DNA from: Synechococcus sp. CBW1107
GTDB lineage: Bacteria > Cyanobacteriota > Cyanobacteriia > PCC-6307 > Cyanobiaceae
Direction of reading: 5' to 3'
Length of the DNA stretch: 64,000 nt
Assembly: GCF_015841355.1 (NCBI RefSeq)
Contig: NZ_CP064908.1
Span: 2,914,001 to 2,978,000 of the forward strand
The notes beneath the pieces are model-generated. The model did not search any database. It was not told the DNA's origin and was given only the letters and a program-made list of their open reading frames with translations. How positions within the stretch are numbered: position 1 is the stretch's first letter; every line of letters begins with the position of its first letter. Shown here in pieces: positions 10,898 through 18,823 of the stretch. A program made the position numbers and the translations under genes.

Positions 10898-11392
10898 TCA
10901 GGTGCCACGCACCACGGAGGTTTCGGCCTTCTTCAATTCCTTTTCGAGGCGTGCCTTGAGCGCATCGGGAATGGGGCGGTTGGCATAATTGGTGTAGTGC
11001 CCCGCCAGCGAGTTCAGCGCGGTCTGCATCGTGGTGAAGGAAGGCAGTCCGTTCACCCGTCCCTTCGGCCTGTAGAGCGCCATGTAGTCGTTGATCAGAA
11101 CGCGGGCCTCGTTTTCGGCGTCCGGCCGCGCTGGATCATCCTGGCTGAGGGCGATGGTTCCCAGCAGTGATTCAGCCACCGTCATGGTGTCCTCGACGTA
11201 GGACCCGCTGAGGCTGTTGCCGACACTGCCGCAGCTGCTCAGCGTGAGGCTGAGGCCCAGGACGATCGCCAGCACGGGAGTGAGCGTGCGGCTCCACCAG
11301 GTCCTGGAGAACAACCCGGAGCCCAGGGCCTCCAGGGCTGTGCTGAGGGCAGCCCCTGCGGAACGGGAGAACGACCTCCAGACATCCGTCAT
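10898..11392 (-). CDS. psb27: Photosystem II assembly lipoprotein Psb27
   Basis: Psb27 is a lumenal lipoprotein that binds CP43 during PSII assembly and repair, before the oxygen-evolving cluster forms. The mature part matches the family (YVEDTMTVAESLLGTIALSQ, NDYMALYRPKGRVNGLPSF, ALNSLAGHYTNYANRPIP). A lipobox LSSC places the lipidated Cys at residue 54. The region before the hydrophobic core is unusually long, about 35 residues. Two close ATGs exist (11398 and 11392); the GAGGAG at 11399-11404 directly abuts the first but is ideally spaced for the second, which I use. The gene follows proS by 28 bp and precedes purA. Confidence 0.92.
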   Translation of the reverse strand: MTDVWRSFSRSAGAALSTALEALGSGLFSRTWWSRTLTPVLAIVLGLSLTLSSCGSVGNSLSGSYVEDTMTVAESLLGTIALSQDDPARPDAENEARVLINDYMALYRPKGRVNGLPSFTTMQTALNSLAGHYTNYANRPIPDALKARLEKELKKAETSVVRGT

Positions 11393-11398
11393 CAGCAT

Positions 11399-11404
11399 CT
11401 CCTC
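11399..11404 (-). promoter_or_regulatory. Ribosome-binding site deciding the psb27 start
   Basis: GAGGAG on the minus strand lies 0 nt from one ATG (11398) and 6 nt from the next in-frame ATG (11392). Normal spacing favours the second, giving a protein beginning MTDVWRSF. Confidence 0.6.
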
Positions 11405-11420
11405 ACGTCGTCGGCCGATC

Positions 11421-13253
11421 CTACGGGCACCCCGTCGCCTCCAGGCCCAGACGGGCGGCAACGATCTGTTGCTGCAGCAGGGCCACCACCGCCTCGGCCG
11501 CCATGTCGCGCTTCGCCCCGCCCGCGCGCTCCACCAGCTCCACCTGGGCGGAAGCGGCGCCCCGCCCCACCACCACCCGCCAGGGAATTCCGATCAGATC
11601 GGCGTCCTTGAACTTCACACCGGCCCTCTCGCTGCGGTCGTCGAGCAGCACTTCGAGACCCGCCTGCTCGAGCTCGTCATGGAGGCGCTCCCCGAGAGCC
11701 ACCTGAACGGGGTCCTGGGCACTGGCCACCACCACGATCACCTCGAAGGGCGCGATCGCCACGGGCCAGCGGATGCCCTGCTGATCGTGGTGCTGCTCCA
11801 CGGCGGCCTGGGCCAGACGGGACACCCCGATGCCGTAGCAGCCCATCCAGAGGGGTTCATCCAGACCCTGCTCATTGGTGAAGGTGGCGTCGAGGGCCTC
11901 GGAGTACTTGCGCCCGAGCTGAAAGATGTGTCCCACCTCAATGCCGCGAGTGGCCTCCAGCCGCTGGCTGGGATCCTGGAGACAGCGCTCCCCCGGCTGG
12001 GCTGAGCGCAGATCGGCCACCCCCGGCAGCCCGGCGCCCAGAGTCAGCCAGCGGGCTCCCACCAGGTGAGTGTCGGGCTGATTGGCGCCGCAGACGAAGG
12101 CGTCGAGCTCCGCGGCGGTGGGGTCCGCCAGGCGCAGAAACGCGGGGTGCCAGCTGCGGGCACCGGCCAGCAGCTCATCCCCCAGGTGCGGTCCGATGCA
12201 GCCCAGGGGCCAGACGGGCAGTCCCTCAGCCCGGATCTGCTCCGGGGTGATCGGCTCCAGGTCCAGCAGGGCACCGGCCGCCTCCCCCAGGGTCGCGCTG
12301 ACGGCATTGGCGAGCTTGGTGGGGTTGAGCTGCTGATCACCGCGCAGACTCACCAGCACGGGCCTCGGCTGGCCTTTGGCGCAGCGGGCCAGCAGAAGCA
12401 GCACCTTCACCGTCTGGCTGGGGTCGAAGCCATGGGCGGTGCAGAGGGCTTCGATGCTGTGCTGACCAGGCGTGTGGAGTTCCACCGCCCCGTCAGCGGC
12501 CGGCACCAGGGGAACCGCCGGCTCCGGCAGGGAGCAGGCCCGCTCCTGGTTGGCGGCGTAGCGGCCGTCGGCACTGCTGAGGATCAGATCCTCCCCGGCA
12601 TCGGCCGTGACCATGAACTCCTGACTGGCCGAACCGCCGATGGCACCGCTGTCGGCCTCCACGGCCACGGTGCGCAGGCCACAGCGACTGAAGATGCGCC
12701 GGTAGGCCTGATCCATCCGCTGATAGGTGAGCCTGAGGTCGGCTTCGTCGGCATGGAAGGAATAGGCATCCTTCATGATGAATTCACGCCCGCGCATCAG
12801 GCCGAAGCGGGGCCGGATCTCATCCCTGAATTTGGTCTGGATCTGGTAGAGGGTCACCGGCAGTTGCCGGTAGGAGCGCAGCAGGTCGGCGGCCAGGGCC
12901 GTGATCACCTCTTCATGGGTGGGCCCGAGCCCGAGGGAGCGCTCCTGGCGGTCGACCAGGTGGAACATGATTCCCTCCCCGGCGGTGTACCCCTGCCAGC
13001 GGCCGCTGCGCTCCCAGAGGCTGGCGGGCTGCAGGGCAGGCAGGAGGGTTTCCAGGGCGCCGGTGGCCTCCATCTCCTGGCGCACGATCGTCGAGATCTT
13101 GCTGAGCACGCGCCAGAGCAGGGGCAGATAGGCGTACACCCCCGAGGCCACCCGGCGCATGTAACCGCCCCGCAGCAGCAGCTTGTGGGAGGGGATCTCG
13201 GCTTCCGCCGGGTCATCCCGCAGCGTCACCAGCATCAGGCGGGAGACGCGCAT
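11421..13253 (-). CDS. proS: Prolyl-tRNA synthetase (bacterial type)
   Basis: ProRS charges tRNA(Pro). At 610 residues it is the long bacterial type, with the insertion (editing-like) domain between motifs 2 and 3. Class II features are visible: the N-terminal KLLLRGGYMRRVASGVYAYLPL segment, motif 2 around FRDEIRPRFGLMRGREFIMKD, the insertion domain in the middle (KVLLLLARCAKG, LPVWPLGCIGPHLG), motif 3 at GCYGIGVSRLAQAAVEQ, and a C-terminal anticodon-binding domain (PFEVIVVVAS onward). The start ATG is followed by RVSRLMLVTLRDDPAEAEIPSH, typical of the family. It heads a minus-strand run with psb27, purA and the PfkB kinase. Confidence 0.97.
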   Translation of the reverse strand: MRVSRLMLVTLRDDPAEAEIPSHKLLLRGGYMRRVASGVYAYLPLLWRVLSKISTIVRQEMEATGALETLLPALQPASLWERSGRWQGYTAGEGIMFHLVDRQERSLGLGPTHEEVITALAADLLRSYRQLPVTLYQIQTKFRDEIRPRFGLMRGREFIMKDAYSFHADEADLRLTYQRMDQAYRRIFSRCGLRTVAVEADSGAIGGSASQEFMVTADAGEDLILSSADGRYAANQERACSLPEPAVPLVPAADGAVELHTPGQHSIEALCTAHGFDPSQTVKVLLLLARCAKGQPRPVLVSLRGDQQLNPTKLANAVSATLGEAAGALLDLEPITPEQIRAEGLPVWPLGCIGPHLGDELLAGARSWHPAFLRLADPTAAELDAFVCGANQPDTHLVGARWLTLGAGLPGVADLRSAQPGERCLQDPSQRLEATRGIEVGHIFQLGRKYSEALDATFTNEQGLDEPLWMGCYGIGVSRLAQAAVEQHHDQQGIRWPVAIAPFEVIVVVASAQDPVQVALGERLHDELEQAGLEVLLDDRSERAGVKFKDADLIGIPWRVVVGRGAASAQVELVERAGGAKRDMAAEAVVALLQQQIVAARLGLEATGCP

Positions 13254-13386
13254 GGAAATGAGCAGCTTGAGCGGCCTGGGACCTTATCACCGGGTCTTGC
13301 AGGGGGCCAGCGCGACCGGTTTAATCACGCCACAGGTGGGCCCATCCAGAGGCCTGGCCAACCAGGCTTCCTCTGCTAACGTCGGC

Positions 13387-13893
13387 ATGAATTCCCAGCC
13401 GTCCAAGATAAGTCTTATGGTTGCACCCACGGCCGGCTCCAGCGGAGAGCTTCCTCCGACCGTGGCCCCCTCCTGGCCTGCCGGCCTGCCGGATCCAGGC
13501 CCCGAACCGGCTGAAGGGCTGATCGGCATCGATGAGGTGCAGAAGGCGCTCAACCGCTCCAGAGCCTCGGTGTACCGCTACACCAACACCGATCCGCGCA
13601 ACCTCAACCCACCCTTCAATCCGCGCAAGCTCAATCCGGAATACCGCACCGATCAGAAGGAAGTGCTGCTGTTTCACCCCAATGAGGTGGCCCGTTTCGC
13701 CCGCGACGTGCTGCGCATCAAGGAGGTGACCGTCGAGGTGCTCAATTCACCCTCCACAGCCACCCAGCAGCTGCTCAGCTCGATCCTCGAGGAACTTCAG
13801 GCCATCAGACACAGCCTGCAGGGACTGGATCAGGCCCCGTCGGAGCTCAGCAGCAAGCGCGATCAGCTGGAGCAGTCCCGTCCTGCCGCCTGA
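13387..13893 (+). CDS. Conserved cyanobacterial protein with helix-turn-helix-like segment
   Basis: A 168-residue protein of unknown function that has relatives in picocyanobacteria. After a Pro/Ser-rich N-terminus of about 45 residues comes GIDEVQKALNRSRASVYRYTN, which reads like a MerR/excisionase-type winged helix entry. A basic Asn/Pro-rich segment follows (TDPRNLNPPFNPRKLNPEY), then a C-terminal helical region (TQQLLSSILEELQAIRHSLQGLDQ) that could form a coiled coil. The layout suggests a small DNA-binding protein. It diverges from proS over about 130 bp. The ATG at 13387 is used; a GTG-like start further in cannot be ruled out. Confidence 0.7.
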   Translation: MNSQPSKISLMVAPTAGSSGELPPTVAPSWPAGLPDPGPEPAEGLIGIDEVQKALNRSRASVYRYTNTDPRNLNPPFNPRKLNPEYRTDQKEVLLFHPNEVARFARDVLRIKEVTVEVLNSPSTATQQLLSSILEELQAIRHSLQGLDQAPSELSSKRDQLEQSRPAA

Positions 13894-14369
13894 GCGCCCT
13901 GTCATGGGCTTGGGCAGAAAGTTGCCGGAGATGGCATATTGAAGTCGGTCTCCGTCTGACTGCGGGACATTCCGTCCCACCAGCCAGGCGGATGCTGCTT
14001 CCAGGTTCAGCATCCTGATCGGCCTGAGTGCCCATCGAACACTGCTCCTCGAAGCCGGTCCCTCTTCCCACTCCATGGATTCCGAACCTCCGCGAACCGG
14101 CTCTCCCGCAGCCACAGCCGAAGCCACCTCCACTGCTGTTTTCGCCACCCTCCTCACCTCCGCCGCTGCCGAGTCACGGCCGCCGGGGTCCACAGCCGCC
14201 AGAGGGGAGTCCAAGGATGATTCGTACAGTCCAGAGGGTTTCCTGGACCCAGGATCACCGCTGCTGGGAGCCACGATCGCCCTGCTGGCTCTGATCGTTC
14301 CAGTGGCCGCCGTTCTGCTGGAGCGCAGCGCCTTCCGGGCTGATCCCCGCTTCACCATCCCCATCAGCC
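13894..14369. other. 476-bp region before ppa, at most one small uncertain ORF
   Basis: No recognised gene lies between the HTH-like gene and ppa. A small GGGAC-ATTCC-GTCCC hairpin is visible at 13964-13978. A possible small membrane-protein ORF (14075-14443) is listed separately at low confidence. Minus-strand frames here have no recognisable product. The region should contain the ppa promoter, and a small RNA is possible but not shown. Confidence 0.5.
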
Positions 14370-14443
14370 GTGGACATCAGCAACCTGGCCGCCTCGCCAT
14401 CCCCGGGATTGGTGAACCTGGTGGTGGAGATCCCCGCCGGTAG
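14075..14443 (+). CDS. Possible small single-span membrane protein
   Basis: A 122-codon frame with an Ala/Thr/Pro-rich N-terminus, one strong hydrophobic segment (LLGATIALLALIVPVAAVLLE, about residues 65-85) and a basic C-terminus. The hydrophobic span and its flanking charge are the only evidence for coding. Against it, the frame overlaps the well-supported ppa start by 74 bp, and its last 25 codons look like a shadow of ppa. It may be real with an earlier functional end, or chance. I do not recognise a family. Confidence 0.3.
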   Translation: MDSEPPRTGSPAATAEATSTAVFATLLTSAAAESRPPGSTAARGESKDDSYSPEGFLDPGSPLLGATIALLALIVPVAAVLLERSAFRADPRFTIPISRGHQQPGRLAIPGIGEPGGGDPRR

Positions 14444-14915
14444 TCGCAACAAGTACGAATACAACGGCGTGGCCGGACTGATGGCTCTCGATCGGGTGCT
14501 CCATTCCTCGGTCCGCTATCCGTTCGACTACGGCTTCGTCCCCAACACCCTGGCCGAGGACGGGGCTCCCCTCGACGCGATGGTGATCATGGAGGAGCCC
14601 ACCTTCGCTGGCTGCCTGATCACCGCCCGGCCGATCGGTTATCTCGACATGATCGACTGCGGCGCCCATGACGGAAAGCTCTTGTGCGTCCCCGAGGCCG
14701 ATGGTCGTCAGAGCGGGTTGCGCAGCATTCGCCAGATCGCCGTCAACCAGCTCGAGGATGTGGCCGAGTTCTTCCGCACTTACAAGAATCTCGAGGGAAG
14801 GGCCGTCGAGATCCTCGGCTGGAAGGATGCCGAGGACGTGCCGGACCTGCTGGAACGCTGCATCCAGGCCGCCCTCGCCGCTCAGGAGGAGCGCTGCAGC
14901 AGGAATCCCTCGTAA
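14370..14915 (+). CDS. ppa: Inorganic pyrophosphatase (family I, soluble)
   Basis: Hydrolyses pyrophosphate and so drives biosynthetic reactions forward. The 181-residue product shows VEIPAGSRNKYEYN, the RVLHSSVRYPFDYGFVPNTLAEDG segment with the family's active-site acidic residues, DAMVIMEEPTFAGC, and the C-terminal EFFRTYKNLEGRAVEILGW. The GTG start fits the family N-terminus (DISNLAASPSPGLVN). The 3' end overlaps the convergent methyltransferase by 34 bp. Confidence 0.96.
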   Translation: MDISNLAASPSPGLVNLVVEIPAGSRNKYEYNGVAGLMALDRVLHSSVRYPFDYGFVPNTLAEDGAPLDAMVIMEEPTFAGCLITARPIGYLDMIDCGAHDGKLLCVPEADGRQSGLRSIRQIAVNQLEDVAEFFRTYKNLEGRAVEILGWKDAEDVPDLLERCIQAALAAQEERCSRNPS

Positions 14916-15565
14916 TCGAGGCCCTGGAAGACCCTCGCCGGATCCCCGAAGCCGGCGGCATTCACCAGGGCTGTGAGCCGCGCCAGTCCCACCGGATGGG
15001 TCCCGTGGGTGAGTGGCTCGAGCAGCTCAGGTGGGGCCTGCAGCTGAGACGCCCTCTGGAAACCGAGCCAGGCCTCCGCCACCTGGTCCTCCAGCAGGGG
15101 AAGAGCCGGGCGCATCAGATCCACCAGCAGCAACTGGCCCCCGGGCCGGAGGCAGCGGGCCAGGGCGGTGAGAAACGCCAGTTTGCTTCCGTCATCCGGC
15201 AGGGACTGGAGCACCAGGACCGAGAGCGCCCCATCGAACCCGGCCTCCAGCTCCAGGGCCTCCACCGTGCACTGCCGCCAGTGGATGCCGGTTGCCGCCG
15301 CGCCGAGGCGCTGCTGCGCGGCGCTGAGCATCGCTGCGGAGGGGTCGATCGCGCTCAGCCGCCAGTCGGGGCGCTGGGCCAGGGCCTCCACCAGCTCCGC
15401 TCCGGTTCCGCAGCCGGCCACCAGCACCTCCGCTCCGGCCTGGCCGGCAAGGGGTGAGGCCGCCAGCAGAGCCACTCCGAGCCTGGCCAGGCTGGCGTAG
15501 CCAGGGATCAGGCCCTGCACCACCAGGTCATACCCGGAGGATTCGCCGCTGATCGCTGCAGCCAT
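14882..15565 (-). CDS. SAM-dependent methyltransferase
   Basis: A class I methyltransferase of 227 residues. Motif I is VLVAGCGTGAELVEAL, followed by the acidic loop (RLSAIDPSAAMLSAAQQRLG) and motif III-like RCLRPGGQLLLVDLMRP. The N-terminus is a short helical cap. The substrate cannot be read from sequence. The length and lack of extra domains fit a small-molecule methyltransferase. It is convergent with ppa (34-bp overlap) and divergent from the ferredoxin gene. Confidence 0.85.
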   Translation of the reverse strand: MAAAISGESSGYDLVVQGLIPGYASLARLGVALLAASPLAGQAGAEVLVAGCGTGAELVEALAQRPDWRLSAIDPSAAMLSAAQQRLGAAATGIHWRQCTVEALELEAGFDGALSVLVLQSLPDDGSKLAFLTALARCLRPGGQLLLVDLMRPALPLLEDQVAEAWLGFQRASQLQAPPELLEPLTHGTHPVGLARLTALVNAAGFGDPARVFQGLDYEGFLLQRSS

Positions 15566-15693
15566 GGCCCTGTGCGTGCTCCCCTGGATCGTAGGCAGCG
15601 GCGGCGCGCGCCCCGACCAACAACCATTTCAAGGCGGCTGTCCGAAGGCCCGCTGGACGGTAAGTTGGTTCGCGCCAGTAGCCGCTGCGATCC

Positions 15694-16056
15694 GTGCCCA
15701 CCATCCGCTTCGTCAATGAAGACCAGAAGGTTGGTTGCATCGAGGGGGCCAACCTGCGTCAGGCTGCACTTGATGCGGGCATCAACCCCTACAAGGGCCT
15801 GAACAACTTCAACAATTGCGGCGGCCTTGGCCAGTGCGGCACCTGTGTCGTCGAAGTTGTTGAGGGCGCCCAGAATCTCTCTCCCCGCAGCGACGTCGAG
15901 CAGGTGTACCTCTCCGATCGCCCCGCCAACTACCGCCTCAGCTGCCGCACCAGCGTCAATGGCGATGTGACCATCCGCACCCGTCCGGATGCCGCCGTGG
16001 GCAAGGGCTCCAACAGCCTTGTCGGCGCACTGAAATCACTCGTCGGGCGGAAGTGA
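15694..16056 (+). CDS. [2Fe-2S] ferredoxin
   Basis: A 120-residue electron carrier with cluster ligands Cys42, Cys48, Cys51 and Cys84 (NCGGLGQCGTC, then RLSC). The C-X5-C-X2-C spacing is that of adrenodoxin/ISC-like ferredoxins; plant-type PetF has C-X4-C-X2-C. The fold signature ANLRQAALDAGI precedes the cluster. It is therefore probably not the main photosynthetic ferredoxin. The C-terminal 25 residues, basic and Gly/Ser-rich, are not part of the core. GTG start. The stop overlaps the start of the Spx/ArsC-like gene by GTGA, so the two may be coupled. Confidence 0.88.
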   Translation: MPTIRFVNEDQKVGCIEGANLRQAALDAGINPYKGLNNFNNCGGLGQCGTCVVEVVEGAQNLSPRSDVEQVYLSDRPANYRLSCRTSVNGDVTIRTRPDAAVGKGSNSLVGALKSLVGRK

Positions 16057-16481
16057 CCCCGGCTGGGGCCTCCGGCGGAGGCCGCCCACGGCTGTACAGC
16101 TACCCGAAATGCTCCACCTGTCGCCGGGCTCTGAAGTGGCTGGCGGCTGAGGGCGTTGAAGTGGACGTGATCGACATCACTCTCTCGCCCCCCTCCAGAG
16201 AGGTGCTGGCGCAGGTCTGGCCCCGCCTTGCTGATCCCCGACGGCTGTTCAACTCCAGTGGGGCCAGCTATCGCGCCCTCGGTGCCGCCCGGGTCAGGGC
16301 GATGTCTGCCGACGAGGCCATCAGTGCCCTGGCCGCCGATGGCAAGCTGATCCGACGCCCCCTGCTGCTGGCTGAAGGCGTTGCGCCGCTCACGGGTTTT
16401 GATCCCGAGGTCTGGAAGGACGCTCTGAAGGCTCAGCTGCCATTGGCTGGTCCTGAACTGTCGCCGCCGGTGGCACCGTGA
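16053..16481 (+). CDS. ArsC/Spx/MgsR-family thioredoxin-fold protein
   Basis: A 142-residue protein of the arsenate-reductase/Spx superfamily. The CxxC motif is YPKCSTCRRALKWL (Cys20 and Cys23), followed by DITLSPPSREVL and RRLFNSSGASYRALG and the LLIRRPLLL-like segment (KLIRRPLLLAEG). The CxxC form is shared by Spx and MgsR, whereas classical ArsC has only one Cys there, so arsenate reduction is not established and a redox-sensing or reductase role is equally possible. It is translationally coupled to the ferredoxin (GTGA), which suggests a redox partnership. The last 92 bp overlap the convergent membrane-protein gene. Confidence 0.82.
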   Translation: MTPAGASGGGRPRLYSYPKCSTCRRALKWLAAEGVEVDVIDITLSPPSREVLAQVWPRLADPRRLFNSSGASYRALGAARVRAMSADEAISALAADGKLIRRPLLLAEGVAPLTGFDPEVWKDALKAQLPLAGPELSPPVAP

Positions 16482-17931
16482 GCTGATCCAGCTCGCGGAT
16501 CAGGGCATCGATCCCCGTGCGGTTGATCTGAGCCAGGTAGGTGAGCTTGAGTTCCTCCAGCAGCGCGCAGACGAGCTGCTGGCTGCGCTCCAGCACCGGA
16601 CCACGCTCGAGGGCCTGGGCCAGCTCATCCCAGAAGCGATCGACACAGTCACGCAGCAGATCGATCTGGCGGTTGTCGCGCCGCTGCAGCCTTGAACCGG
16701 CCCCGCGCGAGAGCTCCATCATGCTGTCCACCAGTCCGGAGGCGAGCTGCTGGGTCAGCTGCTGCTCCACCTGCATCAGCAGTTGCAGCTGGCGCAGCCC
16801 CGGGGGCACCACCATCGACTGAAGCGTCTGCTGCAGGGCATGGGCCAGCACGGCCTGGAGCTGGGGTGCCAGGCGGGGCCCGACATCGCTGAGCAGCAGG
16901 GGACCCCAGATGCGCATCAGTTCCACCAGTTCGCGCTCGTCGTTGATCGAAACGGTCTGATGACTGCGCAGGCGGCGGATGCGTTCGGGCCACTGGGGGG
17001 AGCGGATCAACCCCTGGGCCCCGTCCATGAGCTGCAGGGCGAGCACCTCGAACAGCTCGACCGCCAGCAGGGCCACCACGGCCCGGCTGACCACGGCCCG
17101 CAGGGGCTCCATGTTCACGAGCCCGCTGGTCTGCAGCCTCTCGACCACAGGAACCAGACGCAGCCAGCGCCAGAACGGCATCAGCAGGGGCAGATCGGTC
17201 CAGCGCCGCAGCAGGGCCTCTCCCCAGCTCAGGCCGGGCAGGCGGCGACGCAGCCGTGCCGCCCGCAGCAGGATGTCCGCCAGGAAGACGCTCTGGAACA
17301 GCACCAGATCGAAGCGCCAGAAATTGTCGGTGGGACGGCCGTTCTCATCGATGGAGCGCCAGTAGTTGGTGGCCACCAGCGGCAGCACCTGCTGCTGCCA
17401 GAACAGGCGCTCCTCGCTCCAGGGCCGGCTCCGCAGCCAGTCGTCCCCCAGGAGCTGCCCGGCCGACTGTTTGGCCGAATCCTGGTCAGCCCGCTCGCGC
17501 AGACGATTCTTGATCTTCTCCAGCGTGCCGGCGCCCCCCGAGGCCAGGAAGGGGTTGTCGTCGATCATCCGCTCGGTGAGGATCACCTGACGCCGACGCA
17601 GGTCGACGGCCGCCCCCCCATCCAGCAGGGCACGGTCCATCTGATCGAAGGCTTCCAGGTAGGCCTGCGTCTCCCGGTGGGCTTCGATCCCCTTCACCGG
17701 GTCGTAGTAAGGCGTGATGTCGGGCAGGAAGCTGAGCCGCAGCACCAGCGGGGCCGAGGGGAGCGGATAGAGGTTGCGCTGCAGCCAGAACGTGCGCAGC
17801 GGCACGTAGGTGATGTCGAAACAGACCCAGAGCAGATTCAAGGCCGCCCAGAGGGCCACGAACTGATCCCAGCGGTGCCCGAGGCTGTTGCTGCCTGCCG
17901 AGGACCTCAGATGCCAGCGCGGCCGCACCAT
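16390..17931 (-). CDS. Conserved cyanobacterial membrane-associated protein, unknown function
   Basis: About 513 residues from the ATG at 17931. I do not recognise a named family. Visible parts are a first hydrophobic segment near the N-terminus (FVALWAALNLLWVCFDITYVPLR), a charged region with helical character (about 110-190), a middle region with Trp/Phe-rich segments (FWRFDLVLFQSVFLADILL, WTDLPLLMPFWRWLRLVPVV), a second membrane-like segment (AVVALLAVELFEVLALQL), and a long helical C-terminal half with many Gln and Leu. It is divergent from lepB and overlaps the Spx-like gene by 92 bp. The frame is open to 18048, but that extension would overlap the lepB start. Confidence 0.7.
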   Translation of the reverse strand: MVRPRWHLRSSAGSNSLGHRWDQFVALWAALNLLWVCFDITYVPLRTFWLQRNLYPLPSAPLVLRLSFLPDITPYYDPVKGIEAHRETQAYLEAFDQMDRALLDGGAAVDLRRRQVILTERMIDDNPFLASGGAGTLEKIKNRLRERADQDSAKQSAGQLLGDDWLRSRPWSEERLFWQQQVLPLVATNYWRSIDENGRPTDNFWRFDLVLFQSVFLADILLRAARLRRRLPGLSWGEALLRRWTDLPLLMPFWRWLRLVPVVERLQTSGLVNMEPLRAVVSRAVVALLAVELFEVLALQLMDGAQGLIRSPQWPERIRRLRSHQTVSINDERELVELMRIWGPLLLSDVGPRLAPQLQAVLAHALQQTLQSMVVPPGLRQLQLLMQVEQQLTQQLASGLVDSMMELSRGAGSRLQRRDNRQIDLLRDCVDRFWDELAQALERGPVLERSQQLVCALLEELKLTYLAQINRTGIDALIRELDQLTVPPAATVQDQPMAAEPSERPSRPRDQNP

Positions 17932-18007
17932 GGAGAACAGCGTCGATCGACTCAGGGTAGAGAGGGGGTCCGTCCCGCTCCGGAGCCCTAAGGTGGCCGG
18001 CTCCAGC

Positions 18008-18012
18008 AGGAG
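18008..18012 (+). promoter_or_regulatory. Ribosome-binding site supporting a TTG start for lepB
   Basis: AGGAG with a 4-nt spacer to TTG at 18017. No comparably placed Shine-Dalgarno sequence precedes the ATG at 17930 or the GTG at 17993, so this site is the main argument for the chosen start. Confidence 0.5.
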
Positions 18013-18016
18013 TGCA

Positions 18017-18823
18017 TTGAGCGCCGAGGACTCCCCATCACCGACCACACCTGCAGGGACACCTGATCACGAGCCGGAGAAGGGATCTCAGCCGCAGGAG
18101 CACTCGGGCCAGGACCCGGAGAGTTCCTGGGCGTTCTGGCGCAGCGTGGTGCTCACCCTGGCGGTGGCCCTCGGCATCAGGCAGTTTCTGCTGGAGGCGC
18201 GCTTCATTCCGTCGGGCTCGATGCTGCCCGGCCTGCAGATCCAGGACCGGCTGCTGGTGGAGAAGATCAGCTTTCGAAGCCGTGCCCCCAGGCGGGGAGA
18301 AATCGTCGTGTTTCACTCCCCCTTCCACTTCGACCCCGCCCTGCAGGCCAACCGGCGCTCCAGCCCGCTTGGCTGCCTGCTGGTGAACCTTCCCCTGATC
18401 GGCTCGATCCCCGGCCTCCAGGAGCCGGCTTGCGACGCCTACATCAAACGGGTGGTCGCGATTCCCGGCGACCGGGTGGTGGTCAACCCGCGCGGGCAGG
18501 TGAGCATCAACGGCAAGGCCATCAGCGAACCCTACGTCGAGAATTTCTGCCCGATCGACAGCCAGGGCATCGGACCCTGCCGCACCCTCGACACCGTGGT
18601 GCCCCCGGGGACCGTGCTGGCCCTCGGCGACAACCGAGCCAACAGCTGGGACGGACGCTTCTGGCCGGGGGGACCCTTCCTGCCCCGCAAGGAGATCATC
18701 GGCCGGGCCTTCTACCGATTCTGGCCGCTGGATCGCACGGGTCCCCTCGGGGCTCCGGACCCCCTCAGCGGGGCCCCAGCCAAAGCCGGGGAAGCAGCCC
18801 CGTCGCCAGCACCCGCCCCCTGA
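18017..18823 (+). CDS. lepB: Signal peptidase I
   Basis: Cleaves signal peptides from exported proteins at the membrane surface. From the TTG start the product has about 268 residues: a disordered Pro/Glu-rich N-terminus, one transmembrane helix (SVVLTLAVALGIRQFLL), the catalytic Ser68 in IPSGSMLPG, the Lys in YIKRVVAIPGDRVV, and the conserved LGDNRANSWDGRFWPGGPF. The frame is open upstream to 17888, but only the TTG has a well-placed AGGAG. The C-terminal Ala/Pro-rich tail overlaps the convergent dihydroorotase-like gene by 59 bp. Confidence 0.92.
   Translation: MSAEDSPSPTTPAGTPDHEPEKGSQPQEHSGQDPESSWAFWRSVVLTLAVALGIRQFLLEARFIPSGSMLPGLQIQDRLLVEKISFRSRAPRRGEIVVFHSPFHFDPALQANRRSSPLGCLLVNLPLIGSIPGLQEPACDAYIKRVVAIPGDRVVVNPRGQVSINGKAISEPYVENFCPIDSQGIGPCRTLDTVVPPGTVLALGDNRANSWDGRFWPGGPFLPRKEIIGRAFYRFWPLDRTGPLGAPDPLSGAPAKAGEAAPSPAPAP

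Noticed and set aside
13964-13978. GGGAC-ATTCC-GTCCC hairpin as a terminator
   Set aside because: The stem is only 5 bp and no T-run follows; it lies about 70 bp after the stop, so a role is unsupported.
13747-14364. A 205-codon minus-strand frame between the HTH-like gene and ppa
   Set aside because: The end is antisense to a supported gene, and the translation is Arg/Ser/Gly-rich without any recognisable domain.
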